A stretch of DNA of 64,000 nucleotides. Origin: Nakazawaea peltata (Eukaryota; Ascomycota; Pichiomycetes; Alaninales; Pachysolenaceae). The translations under genes and the position numbers were made by a program. Location of the stretch: assembly GCA_001599355.1 (NCBI GenBank), contig BCGQ01000006.1, forward strand, positions 1 through 64,000. Direction: 5' to 3'. Below, one piece after another: positions 55,547 to 64,000 of this stretch. Below the pieces are notes generated by a model. The model searched no databases. It was not told the origin of the DNA and was given only the letters and a program-made list of their open reading frames with translations. Each line of letters opens with the position of its first letter. Position 1 is the stretch's first letter.

Positions 55547-57118
55547 TTAGACATGCTCGAGATGCTCGTTATCACCCTTGATACTTGGCTCAAAGTCCTT
55601 GGCTAATTCACCTGGCAGTTCACCAAAGACCTCGGCGACTTCTTCTAAAGTTCTTCCGGAAGTCTCAATGAAGGTGAAGTAAACGATAACAGTCTCGACA
55701 GCAATGATACAACAGTAGACAATGTAGTACTTCCACTCAATAGCATCCATAGCAATAGAATTGACGAAACCATTGTAGATTTGCCAGATCTGTTGTACCA
55801 ATAAACATAAGTTGACACCCTTGGTTCTGATGGTGAATGGTAATACCTCGGTCAAATACAAGTATGGTAAACCGTTCAATCCAAAGTTATAAGCAAAGTA
55901 GTACAAGAAGATCATAGCCAAAACACCTTGACCCAAGGACTTTTGCTCGAAGTTTCTTTGTTGGTTAATAGCAGACAAGACAGTCCAGATAACATAAGTA
56001 GTCAACATCATACAACAAGATGAGAAGAACATAGTTCTTCTTTTGAACATGTTAACACAACAAGCAATACCGATAGAAATACCGTAGTTGTAAATCATTA
56101 AACCACCGTTGACAACCAACTTCTCATCAGTAGAAGTAATACCAATAGAATCCAAAACCTTGTTCAAATAGTAAGAGACCAAACCGTTACCAGACAATTG
56201 CATCATAGTACCAACCATAGCCAAAATGAAAAGTCTCTTTCTGTTAGCTGGAGTCTTTGTGAAGTCCATGTAAGAAGTTCTAGCAGCGATTCTCTCCATC
56301 TCAATAGCACTTTGAATTTCAGCGATTTCGAAGTCGACCAATGGACCTCCAACAGCTTCATCACCTCCAGCATGTAAGTCCAACAAGATTTGTCTGGCCT
56401 CGTCATATCTACCCTTAGAGATCAACCATCTTGGAGATTCTGGAACAAAGTAGATGAAGACTGTTTGAATTAATGGGAACAGACCTTGAACAATAGAAGG
56501 AACTCTCCAACACCATTGACTGTTCATGTTTCTTGTACCGTAAGAAACCCAAGCGGCAACAATAGCACCCAAGTACCAACAACAGTTATAGAATGCGGTG
56601 ACGACTTGTCTGTGGGTTGGATATGTCAATTCAGAAACTAAAGTTGGTGAAGGAACAACAGCAATACCATTTCCAACACCAATGATGATTCTGGCAATCA
56701 AGAACAGCAGATATCCGTTAGCACATGATTGAATAGCGACACCGGCAATCATGATGACGTTTCCAATGGCGATAGCATGTCTTCTTCCGAAGTAATCGGA
56801 AATAATAGAAGCAATGAAGAAAGAAATGAAAACACCAAAGACGACACCGTTAGACAAAGCACCCAAAACAGCACCGGTAGGATCCCCCATATAACTGTTC
56901 CAATCTGGGAACGTCTGGAACGAGTTTAACAACGAACCATCATAACCAGTATTTGTGGAAGAAAGGGATACCACGAACATCAAACCATTCAACTTCAACA
57001 AGAAGCCCTTGGTAAGATATGATCTTTTGCCATAATCAGGCAAGTATTTGTTAAGTCTTTGCTCACCTGAAGACAAAATCGAAGTCTTCTTTGGTTCTAA
57101 TGATTCTGCACTAGACAT
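55547..57118 (-). CDS. MFS sugar transporter, LAC12-like, copy B
   Basis: 523 residues, 12 membrane segments, tandem paralogue of copy A. All sugar-porter motifs are intact (YDGSLLNSFQTFP, YFGRRHA, PESPRWLISKGR, GNGLVSYYLNKVL, ETSGRTLEEV). The proteins differ most in the first 40 residues and in helices 2-4 and 9, while the second half is nearly identical. A 77-bp block is identical at the DNA level (53199-53275 and 55860-55936). Both genes look functional. A TATATA box lies about 85 bp upstream of the start. Confidence 0.92.
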   Translation of the reverse strand: MSSAESLEPKKTSILSSGEQRLNKYLPDYGKRSYLTKGFLLKLNGLMFVVSLSSTNTGYDGSLLNSFQTFPDWNSYMGDPTGAVLGALSNGVVFGVFISFFIASIISDYFGRRHAIAIGNVIMIAGVAIQSCANGYLLFLIARIIIGVGNGIAVVPSPTLVSELTYPTHRQVVTAFYNCCWYLGAIVAAWVSYGTRNMNSQWCWRVPSIVQGLFPLIQTVFIYFVPESPRWLISKGRYDEARQILLDLHAGGDEAVGGPLVDFEIAEIQSAIEMERIAARTSYMDFTKTPANRKRLFILAMVGTMMQLSGNGLVSYYLNKVLDSIGITSTDEKLVVNGGLMIYNYGISIGIACCVNMFKRRTMFFSSCCMMLTTYVIWTVLSAINQQRNFEQKSLGQGVLAMIFLYYFAYNFGLNGLPYLYLTEVLPFTIRTKGVNLCLLVQQIWQIYNGFVNSIAMDAIEWKYYIVYCCIIAVETVIVYFTFIETSGRTLEEVAEVFGELPGELAKDFEPSIKGDNEHLEHV

Positions 57119-58631
57119 TATTTATAATTGTATTATTTTAAATTGGAATATAGAATAAAAAGAGAAAAGGGTCTAAATGAAAAGGGGATAATTGAGCCTC
57201 TTTATATATGGTGAAATAGAAGGGAATAAGAGTCGGAGGAGAAACAAGATCCCACAAGAACAATAAGGTTATGAGTGCTGAACTCCGGTCATTTTCCCCC
57301 AATTTAATCTCGGGTGCTCAAGATAAAATATGGGGTAAATCATTTTTTGTGACAAATATTGTGTCAGTTCCGGGAATTATTTTGTGGGGAGCATAAAATT
57401 TAATGAGATCATTGTAATTTTTAGTCAGTAGCTTTCTCTACATTACAAAAAATTTAGTAAGAATAGCATGGAAAGTGTACGTTTCAGGAATTTCATGACC
57501 GGCCGCTTTCCCCTTCGAGTTGGAGGCTGAAAAATGACGCTAAGCCACGGATAAAATAGGCTCTGAAAGTGGAGCGGGTCCGCGCCGTTGGCCTCACGCG
57601 GAATACAAAGCAGGTTCATCTTGGAAGAGATTATCAGTCGATAGAAGATGACAAGAGTTTCGACAAGAGATTTGACGGCTACTAGTGAACCATGATGCGA
57701 ACATTCCTTGGCTTGATTCTCGTCTAATTTGCATTTGTTTGTCCTGTGCCCCAATTTTTTGGTCTTTGTTGTTAATTTCTGCGGAATGGCTGCCCCGCAT
57801 GCCCTGCTCCCCCATTTTTTTTCCTTTTCGTTTACTCGGTTCTACAGGACCGGGACAATACGGTCGATCCCTATTTTCATCACGCATTTTCCCCACACCG
57901 AAGACCCGGCAGAGGGCTGGACCGCCTTTTAGATGAAAAGGGCTTTGTTGAATCTCGTTACCCCCTCTGAAGCCATGGTCATTAAGAGGCTTAATCTCAT
58001 GTAGCTTCTCGGATTTATCCTTACTACAAGCAGCGCGACCGGATATTTTTTTTCTTCCCGCCGCTCCCGAAGCCAAGCTTTTCGACAAATATTTATTGTT
58101 TGGTCACCAATTTTTTCCGTTGCTGGTGCATAAATATAAGCCTAGAATAAATAGACGGGGAAAACAAAGTAAGCAATAGCTGAGATAAATGGGAATAACA
58201 AGCAGGGTTCTCTGTGGGGTAGTGGAGTGATATCTGGGGGGATCATTAATTGATCTCTAGGTAATCACAGGATCAATGAGGCCACTCTGATGTCCCATGT
58301 TTATCGTTATTAATTTCTGTAAGCTCGGAGAATTTAATATTACTATGTTTTTACTAAAATTAATCAGTAATCTAAAATGTACTAGTTGAGATTTTTTTTA
58401 TCTGCTATATAATTTATTTTTGAGAGAGAAAGGGGGCAAACTAGTCCGTAGGCTCAGTGTGACATGATCTTTAGGACAGTCTGGATTTTCTCAAGATACT
58501 TTTTAATTTCGGCTGGTCCAAAATTCTTCAAGATTTAATCTCTAGTATACCATAATTTGTGTATTTCACGTGCTTGGCTACTCTAGGCCCGTCTGTTATC
58601 CCTTTTTATTGTCATTTCAACCACCCCAACT

Positions 58632-58715
58632 ATTTTTCATAATTTGCACTCCTCCATTCTTATAATATGCTCTCAACGTATTCTCACTCACTTCGCATAA
58701 ATTAATATTTCGCTC
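58632..58715 (-). promoter_or_regulatory. Three dispersed elements before HAS1
   Basis: On the minus strand GTGCAAATTATGAAAAAT (58649 to 58632), GAGCATATTATAAGAATG (58672 to 58655) and GAGCGAAATATTAATTTA (58715 to 58698). They are 23 and 43 bp apart and lie 145-230 bp from the HAS1 start. Confidence 0.45.
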
Positions 58716-58720
58716 ACCAG

Positions 58721-58822
58721 CTCATCGCAGCCCCAATTTCCCCTTCCAGTATAAAAAATTTTTCCCATAGAAATTTCTTTTTCAGAAAAATTTTATAAAA
58801 AATTTTCTTCAAATAGTTAAGA
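58721..58822 (+). promoter_or_regulatory. PAC and RRPE boxes of HAS1
   Basis: CTCATCGC (58721-58728, PAC in reverse), AAAAAATTTTTC (58753-58764, RRPE) and the AAAATTTTCTTCA-TAGTTAAGAA module (58798-58822) shared with NOC2. Order and distance to the start (40-140 bp) fit the ribosome-biogenesis regulon. Confidence 0.6.
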
Positions 58823-58860
58823 AGAGGTTGAATTGAAGTAGATCTGGAGGCACTTAAACG

Positions 58861-60594
58861 ATGATTACTGAGAGAAAGAGCAAGTCCAAGAGTTCTCAGA
58901 GCAAGTCTCCTGCAAAGAGTTTAAAGCGCTCTAGAAAAGTCGTCGAAGAAGACGACAATGACGCTGCTGTAGAAGAATTAGACGCCGAGTTCGAAGAGGT
59001 TTCGAAATTACTTGAAGTCGAGGGCAAGGAAGATTCTGAGGACGAGGAAGAGGAAGAAGAAGAGTCTGAGGATGAACAAGATGACGAAGAACAGTCTGAG
59101 CAAGAGCAATCTGAAGAAGAACAGGAATACGAGGATGCAAGTGGAAACATCACCAGACCAGAGTCAAAGGAAATCAGTTCTGCTGCTCCAACTGTAGAGA
59201 ACTTTGATGAATTGAAGTTATCAGAGCCTACTATGAAGGGAATCAAAGAGATGGGATTCACTAAGATGACCCAAGTTCAAGCCAGAACCATTCCTCCATT
59301 ATTAGCAGGCCAAGATGTGCTTGGTGCCGCTAAGACAGGTTCCGGTAAGACTTTAGCTTTCTTGATTCCTGCTATTGAGATGTTGTATTCGTTAAGATTC
59401 AAGCCTAGAAATGGTACTGGAGCGATTGTCATCACTCCAACCAGAGAATTGGCTTTACAGATCTTTGGTGTTGCCAGAGAAATCATGGAAAACCACACAC
59501 AGACATTAGGTATTGTGATCGGTGGTAATAACAGAAGAGCCGAGGCTGAGAAGTTGATAAAGGGTGTCAACTTGATAATAGCAACCCCAGGAAGATTGTT
59601 AGATCATTTACAAAACACCAAGGGCTTTGTATTCAAGAATTTAAAGGCTTTGGTCATCGATGAAGCCGACAGAATCTTGGAAATCGGTTTCGAAGAAGAA
59701 ATGAAGCAAATTATCAAGATCTTACCTAACGAGGACAGACAAACTATGTTGTTTTCTGCTACCCAAACCACCAAGGTTGAAGATTTGGCCAGAATCTCTT
59801 TGAGAAAGGGCCCATTATACATCAATGTCGATGAGGGCAAGGACACATCGACTGCTGACGGATTAGAGCAAGGTTATGTAGTATGTGATTCTGACATGAG
59901 ATTCCTCTATTTGTTCTCCTTCTTGAGAAGAAATAAGAAGAAGAAGATCATCGTTTTCTTGTCGTCCTGTAACTGTGTTAAATATTACAGTGAATTATTA
60001 AATTACATCGACTTGCCAGTTGTTGATTTACACGGTAAGCAAAAGCAACAGAAGAGAACCAATACTTTCTTTGAGTTCTGTAATGCCAAACAAGGTATTT
60101 TGCTTTGTACTGATGTTGCTGCCAGAGGATTGGATATCCCAGCTGTCGACTGGATCATCCAATTCGATCCTCCTGATGATCCAAGAGATTATATCCACAG
60201 AGTAGGAAGAACAGCTCGTGGATCCAAGGGTAAGGGTAAGTCTTTGATGTTCTTGACTCCTTCTGAGTTGGGATTCTTGAGATACTTGAAACTGGCTAAG
60301 GTGCCTTTGAACGAGTACGAATTCCCATCTAATAAGATCGCCAATGTTCAATCTCAATTGGAGAAATTAATTAAATCGAACTACTGGTTACACCAGAGTG
60401 CCAAGGACGGATACAGAGCCTACTTACAAGCCTATGCATCTCACCATTTGAAAACGGTGTACCTGATTGATAAGTTGGATTTGGTGAAGGTTGCCAAGTC
60501 GTTTGGATTCAGCATTCCTCCAAAGGTGAATATTACAATTGGAGCTAGTGGGAAGTCCATTGAGAAGAAGCATAAGAAACAAAGACGTAATTAA
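58861..60594 (+). CDS. HAS1: DEAD-box RNA helicase Has1
   Basis: 577 residues. It is an ATP-dependent RNA helicase of both pre-40S and pre-60S maturation in the nucleolus. An acidic/Ser-rich N-terminus (1-120) precedes the core: Q motif GFTKMTQVQ, motif [10 protein letters not shown] (about 156-164), [20 protein letters not shown] (about 266), SAT (about 298), motif [22 protein letters not shown], and HRVGRTARG (motif VI, about 445). The C-terminal Has1/DDX18 extension is conserved ([64 protein letters not shown]). It uses only two CTG codons; one aligns with Ala of S. cerevisiae (LKASKVPL). Confidence 0.98.
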   Translation: MITERKSKSKSSQSKSPAKSLKRSRKVVEEDDNDAAVEELDAEFEEVSKLLEVEGKEDSEDEEEEEEESEDEQDDEEQSEQEQSEEEQEYEDASGNITRPESKEISSAAPTVENFDELKLSEPTMKGIKEMGFTKMTQVQARTIPPLLAGQDVLGAAKTGSGKTLAFLIPAIEMLYSLRFKPRNGTGAIVITPTRELALQIFGVAREIMENHTQTLGIVIGGNNRRAEAEKLIKGVNLIIATPGRLLDHLQNTKGFVFKNLKALVIDEADRILEIGFEEEMKQIIKILPNEDRQTMLFSATQTTKVEDLARISLRKGPLYINVDEGKDTSTADGLEQGYVVCDSDMRFLYLFSFLRRNKKKKIIVFLSSCNCVKYYSELLNYIDLPVVDLHGKQKQQKRTNTFFEFCNAKQGILLCTDVAARGLDIPAVDWIIQFDPPDDPRDYIHRVGRTARGSKGKGKSLMFLTPSELGFLRYLKLAKVPLNEYEFPSNKIANVQSQLEKLIKSNYWLHQSAKDGYRAYLQAYASHHLKTVYLIDKLDLVKVAKSFGFSIPPKVNITIGASGKSIEKKHKKQRRN

Positions 60595-60940
60595 TAGCTA
60601 TGAATAGATGATTTATAGGATAAGGAAGTGTAGAAGTAGGCTGAGTTCACCCCAGCCATGGCGCAGCCATAACCCCTACTCATAACCCCCAACCCCCAAT
60701 TGATACACCCAATTGATATCCATAATAAAGTCGTGCAAACCATATCAATTAACCAAATTAGTATCCCCACGCAAAGTGTCCCTCCCCACTTTATCTCGTG
60801 CTTCTTCTCTCTCTTCTCCAGCCCTGCACAGAAGTCGTGCAGATCAAACACAATCTGCCAGAGAAAATTTCACAAGATGCACGCGCTTAAGGGGTCGATG
60901 GAGGCGGTGAATTGGAGGGGTTATTTGAATTGGTGTGACG
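60595..60940. other. HAS1-mannosidase intergenic region
   Basis: 346 bp without a gene. It holds short CCCCCAAC/AATTGATA repeats (60675-60760). No promoter element is obvious. Confidence 0.4.
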
Positions 60941-63322
60941 ATGTTGACTCCAAGACAGCGACGCAGACTAATTCTTTTCTCATCCGTGATATGTTTTCTA
61001 TTATTTGTTACGGGAATTTTCCGCGGTGGACAGAGGCCAACTCAGCTCATTGAAGTCCAGAAAGGCGCAGCGCCTAAGGAACAAAAGATAGAAGGAGATG
61101 AGGGGGGTGATTCAGGGCCCTCAGGCAACGGCGGCGATCGTGATTACGTATTCCCAGTCGAGGATGGCTCAGATGCACCACCTCCACCTGGTCTTCCCAA
61201 GTTGTCAGAAGAGCAAGTCGAGAAATCAGTCTATGAAAAGGAAGAGATGAGTGAGTTGGAATTCTGGAGGTTACTGGTCAAAGATTCGAGGCATTCCCAA
61301 GGATTTGAAAGACATGGTGATGATTTAGAAGATTTCCTCTCAAGCACGCCACTCAAGGACCTTCCTATATTGTACAACAGGTTGAAGAACGCCAAGATGA
61401 GCTTCACAGAGCTCGAAGCTCAGACTGCTGTCAATATCCCAGTCGAATATACGTTTGAAAATCCTCTTAAAGAGTTGAGACAATTACCAATTCTTAAATC
61501 TAATGAGTATCCGAAGATCCAAGTGGAGAGATCAGGGCCTGATTCACCCAAGGCTGCTGCTGTCAAGGATATTTTCATCGAAAATTGGAAACAATTCTTC
61601 TATTATAGTAGAAATTACGATACTTTCCAACCGTTATCGTTGACAGGAACTAATAATTATCTCGGTTGGTGTATAACTTTAGTAGATTCCTTAGATACAT
61701 TGTTCATTATGGGGTTCCCGGAAGAATTTGAATTAGCCGTGTCTCATTTAGATGCTATAAGTTTTTATGAGATCCAAAGGAACGACATCCCAGTGTTTGA
61801 AGCCAATATCAGGGTGTTAGGAGGGCTCATTGGTGCCTTTGACCTCTCACATGACTACAGACTTCTTGATAGACTGAGGGATGTAGCTCGCATCTTAATT
61901 CGTGCCTTTGATACTAAGAATCAAATGCCAATTCTGTATTTAAGTATGGATCCTAAGCAAACAAGAAGACCCAAATACGCATCAATGGTCAATTTTTTAT
62001 CTGAAATAGGTTCTTTAAGCTTAGAATTCACCAGATTATCGATAATAACCAAAGATATGACATATTTCACCTATGTCATGAACTCTATCGATGCCATTTT
62101 GGAGTCCAAAGACGACTTCTTGATCAAAGGTCTTATACCTAACGAAGTAGATTTAAGTAGTTGTAGTGAAATATTCAGAGAGGAAGATATTGAAAATCTT
62201 CCAGGTGGAAAAATACCTGATGGAGCAGAACGTGTGATTTTAACTTATGATTTAGACGATGATAATGAGGTGGTATACTGTGTTCCAGACCTCAAAAAGA
62301 AAGTAAAGCCTGTAAACCAAGACAAACAAGTGTTCTCATTAGAAGGAAAATCCGACTCTTTCTACGAATACATGTTAAAACTCTATCATTTATTGAACGG
62401 GAACTTAGGAAATGAATATTTGGACTTCTTAAGAGACTCCAAAGAGAAGATTAAGAAGTTTTTATTATTTAGACCTAATTCGGCAAACAAAGATCTTGTA
62501 TTTTTGAATGAAGTCACCGTCACAAAATCTTCAAAAGATGGTTCTTTAGAAGTAACTCAACATAATACTGTCTCACACCTCTCTTGCTTTGCTGGTGGAT
62601 TCTTTACTTTACTGAATAGAGTACTTTTTGACCATAAAGATTTAGAATTAGGTGAAAGATTGACAGACAGTTGCTTAACAATGTCTGAAAAGTTGGGTTT
62701 ATTACCAGAATCATTCATGGTTGACAGTTGTGATACTTTGAAGAATTGTCACTATGACAAAAATCAAAGAATCAACTACATTAAAAAGCATACTTCGAGG
62801 GAAAAGGTCGATTATAAACCCCCAGAGACTACTAGCCCTCTAATTAAAGATGGAATGGTAGAATATCATCTTAAATCTTCTAAGTCATTACCTTATCTGC
62901 CCTATGACTCTGAAAAAAATGTATGGAAAACAGGTCAAGCAGCTAATCAGCCTGTGGAATTTGATCATATGGATGCTCGTCATTTATTACGTCCTGAATT
63001 AATCGAGTCCATCTTTGTTAATTTCAGAATCACAGGAGATCCTATCTATAGAGAGAGAGGATGGGATTTGTTTAAGAGAATCGTAGAGAACACGGCCAAA
63101 GAAGTCCAAAATACAGACGAGCATGAAATTGTACAAGCAACATTATTGGATATCACCAACCCTAATAGTGGAAGTTGGGATGAGTTAGAGAGTTGGTGGT
63201 ACTCAGAGACTTTGAAATACTTCTACTTACTTTTCCAGGACTCAAAAATGCTCAATTTGGATGAGTGGGTCTTCAATACCCAAGGACATCCTTTCAAGAA
63301 AGAGAAATACTGGTTGAACTAA
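60941..63322 (+). CDS. MNL2: GH47 alpha-mannosidase-like type II membrane protein (Mnl2-like)
   Basis: 793 residues from the ATG at 60941; the frame is open a little upstream but without ATG. A short basic tail (PRQRRR) and one hydrophobic segment (about 9-28) make it a type II membrane protein, probably of the ER or Golgi. The GH47 domain starts near 205: NYLGWCITLVDSLDTLFIMG, FEANIRVLGGLIGAFDLS, SHLSCFAGGFF, LLRPELIESIFVNFRITGD, ELESWWYSETLKYFYLLF and a final FNTQGHPF, where most members have NTE. Length and membrane anchor resemble S. cerevisiae Mnl2, thought to act in ER-associated degradation, more than Mns1 (549). An Htm1 assignment is less likely. Confidence 0.82.
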   Translation: MLTPRQRRRLILFSSVICFLLFVTGIFRGGQRPTQLIEVQKGAAPKEQKIEGDEGGDSGPSGNGGDRDYVFPVEDGSDAPPPPGLPKLSEEQVEKSVYEKEEMSELEFWRLLVKDSRHSQGFERHGDDLEDFLSSTPLKDLPILYNRLKNAKMSFTELEAQTAVNIPVEYTFENPLKELRQLPILKSNEYPKIQVERSGPDSPKAAAVKDIFIENWKQFFYYSRNYDTFQPLSLTGTNNYLGWCITLVDSLDTLFIMGFPEEFELAVSHLDAISFYEIQRNDIPVFEANIRVLGGLIGAFDLSHDYRLLDRLRDVARILIRAFDTKNQMPILYLSMDPKQTRRPKYASMVNFLSEIGSLSLEFTRLSIITKDMTYFTYVMNSIDAILESKDDFLIKGLIPNEVDLSSCSEIFREEDIENLPGGKIPDGAERVILTYDLDDDNEVVYCVPDLKKKVKPVNQDKQVFSLEGKSDSFYEYMLKLYHLLNGNLGNEYLDFLRDSKEKIKKFLLFRPNSANKDLVFLNEVTVTKSSKDGSLEVTQHNTVSHLSCFAGGFFTLLNRVLFDHKDLELGERLTDSCLTMSEKLGLLPESFMVDSCDTLKNCHYDKNQRINYIKKHTSREKVDYKPPETTSPLIKDGMVEYHLKSSKSLPYLPYDSEKNVWKTGQAANQPVEFDHMDARHLLRPELIESIFVNFRITGDPIYRERGWDLFKRIVENTAKEVQNTDEHEIVQATLLDITNPNSGSWDELESWWYSETLKYFYLLFQDSKMLNLDEWVFNTQGHPFKKEKYWLN

Positions 63323-63348
63323 ACCAAATAAATAAATTAACTATGCAT

Positions 63349-64000
63349 CTATAAAACATTTCCACCATATTCATTCGTAGTGGTCTCCAAGAAACCTATT
63401 TGCTCATCGATCATCCCACAAATATGATCCCTGGTGATCCCAGCTTCTTCACGATCCTTGGTATACTGCAAATTCAACGTTGAGGCTCCAGAACAGAACA
63501 ATTCCTTCATGTTCTTGAACTGCAACAACTCAAAGTCGAACCCAAAATTGATTCCGTAGTACAATCTGGTCAATTTCTCACCTTCCCCCCTCTCTGTAAG
63601 CTCCTTGTACTCATAAAGATGGTACGGGTCGAGTTTAGGATGATGAGCATGGATGAAATAGAAATCCTCTTTCAAGTATGGGATGACCTTTTGGTATCCA
63701 GCAGGAGAAGAAGTTTCAGGAGGAATATCCATGTAGTATCTGTAATCTGAGATTGGGTCATATTGGAACATACAGGTCCCATGGAACTCTGTGGAAGTGT
63801 GATACCCTCCTGTTCCAGGACCCTTCTTGACTTGATAAAATGGTTCACCCATCACTTGGGCAGCTGCTAAGAAGGTGTCCTTGTCTCCTTCTCCCTGTGT
63901 CCCTTGGCCAATCAAAGGGTAGAAAAGAGAAGGCCCATAATAATTATAATAGAATGACAACATGATACTCCGTGCATGAAGGTTCTTACTGATCATAAGT
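63349..64000 (-). CDS. Mnn2-family alpha-1,2-mannosyltransferase, C-terminal part
   Basis: The minus frame is open through the right edge (217 codons seen), so the N-terminal two thirds lie outside; the Met at 63996 is internal. The block SFYYNYYGPSLFYPLIGQGTQGEGDKDTFLAAAQVM and YYQVKKGPGTGG, with STEFHGTCMFQYDP, is the hallmark of fungal Mnn2/Mnn5 (GT71) Golgi enzymes, which start and extend the alpha-1,2 branches of N-glycan outer chains. The gene converges with the mannosidase gene, with only 26 bp between stops. Confidence 0.9.
   Translation of the reverse strand, partial: LMISKNLHARSIMLSFYYNYYGPSLFYPLIGQGTQGEGDKDTFLAAAQVMGEPFYQVKKGPGTGGYHTSTEFHGTCMFQYDPISDYRYYMDIPPETSSPAGYQKVIPYLKEDFYFIHAHHPKLDPYHLYEYKELTERGEGEKLTRLYYGINFGFDFELLQFKNMKELFCSGASTLNLQYTKDREEAGITRDHICGMIDEQIGFLETTTNEYGGNVL

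Larger units (their letters stand above)
57119..58860. other. 1.7 kb divergent region between transporter B and HAS1
   Basis: No gene is seen; overlapping small ORFs at 57440-58090 have no family features. The left part is the transporter B promoter (A/T-GGGG boxes near 57325-57400). The right part is the HAS1 promoter. CACGTG (E-box) lies at about 58568. Confidence 0.5.

Noticed and set aside
57443-58088. Overlapping 103- and 164-codon minus-strand ORFs upstream of transporter B
   Set aside because: They overlap each other in different frames, have no family features, and lie in the expected promoter region.
1-64000. CRISPR arrays, bacterial operons or prophage
   Set aside because: Nothing of the sort is present; gene content, introns and promoters are those of a yeast nucleus.

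Overview
The window is nuclear DNA of a budding yeast (Saccharomycotina). Genes are dense and mostly intronless, and the few introns are short with GTAAGT/GTGAGT donors and perfect TACTAAC branch sites. Nearly every product has a recognisable Saccharomyces counterpart. CTG codons repeatedly fall where homologues carry Ala (less often Ser or Thr) and rarely where they carry Leu. This points to a lineage with a reassigned CUG codon, most likely the CUG-Ala group (Pachysolen/Nakazawaea/Peterozyma). These comparisons are to S. cerevisiae sequences recalled from memory. Any Leu quoted at a CTG should be read with that caution.

Layout. 1-386 (-) is the N-terminal part of a secreted, Ser/Thr-rich wall protein that runs off the left edge. 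387-5177 has no convincing gene. 5178-18282 is a housekeeping block: FYV8-like, RRP41/SKI6, GPI14, HGH1 (spliced), TFG1, EMC6 (spliced), TMA22, STD1/MTH1 and TFB2. 18558-21750 carries the two halves of the usual trifunctional C1-tetrahydrofolate synthase (ADE3) as separate adjacent genes. 22070-25910 holds an orphan protein rich in CDK sites, a TMT1-type methyltransferase and a highly expressed NmrA-like reductase. 26104-51107 is NOC2, GEP3, VPS30, MCP1, MGM1, NHA1 (spliced), RPB10, NAN1/UTP17, NPT1, KAP120 and PTP2. 52886-57118 is a tandem pair of LAC12-type sugar transporters. 58861-64000 is HAS1, an MNL2-like GH47 mannosidase and the C-terminal part of an MNN2-family mannosyltransferase.

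Synteny. Between TFB2 and PTP2 the window interleaves genes that S. cerevisiae holds on two chromosomes (YPL120-126 and YOR205-211), which is the pre-duplication ancestral arrangement. FYV8-SKI6, HGH1-TFG1 and GPI14/TMA22 are also neighbours, or near neighbours, in S. cerevisiae.

Shared themes. Ribosome biogenesis and translation are represented by RRP41, HGH1, TMA22, NOC2, NAN1, HAS1, RPB10 and GEP3. Several of these carry RRPE (AAAAATTTTT) and PAC (GATGAG) promoter elements. Glucose sensing (STD1/MTH1) and two sugar transporters share the window, as do glycosylation functions (GPI14, the mannosidase, the mannosyltransferase). A dispersed 18-bp element, consensus GAGCAAATTACGAATTTA, recurs in at least a dozen intergenic regions, often in arrays at 22-24 bp spacing, and may be an uncharacterised general promoter element.
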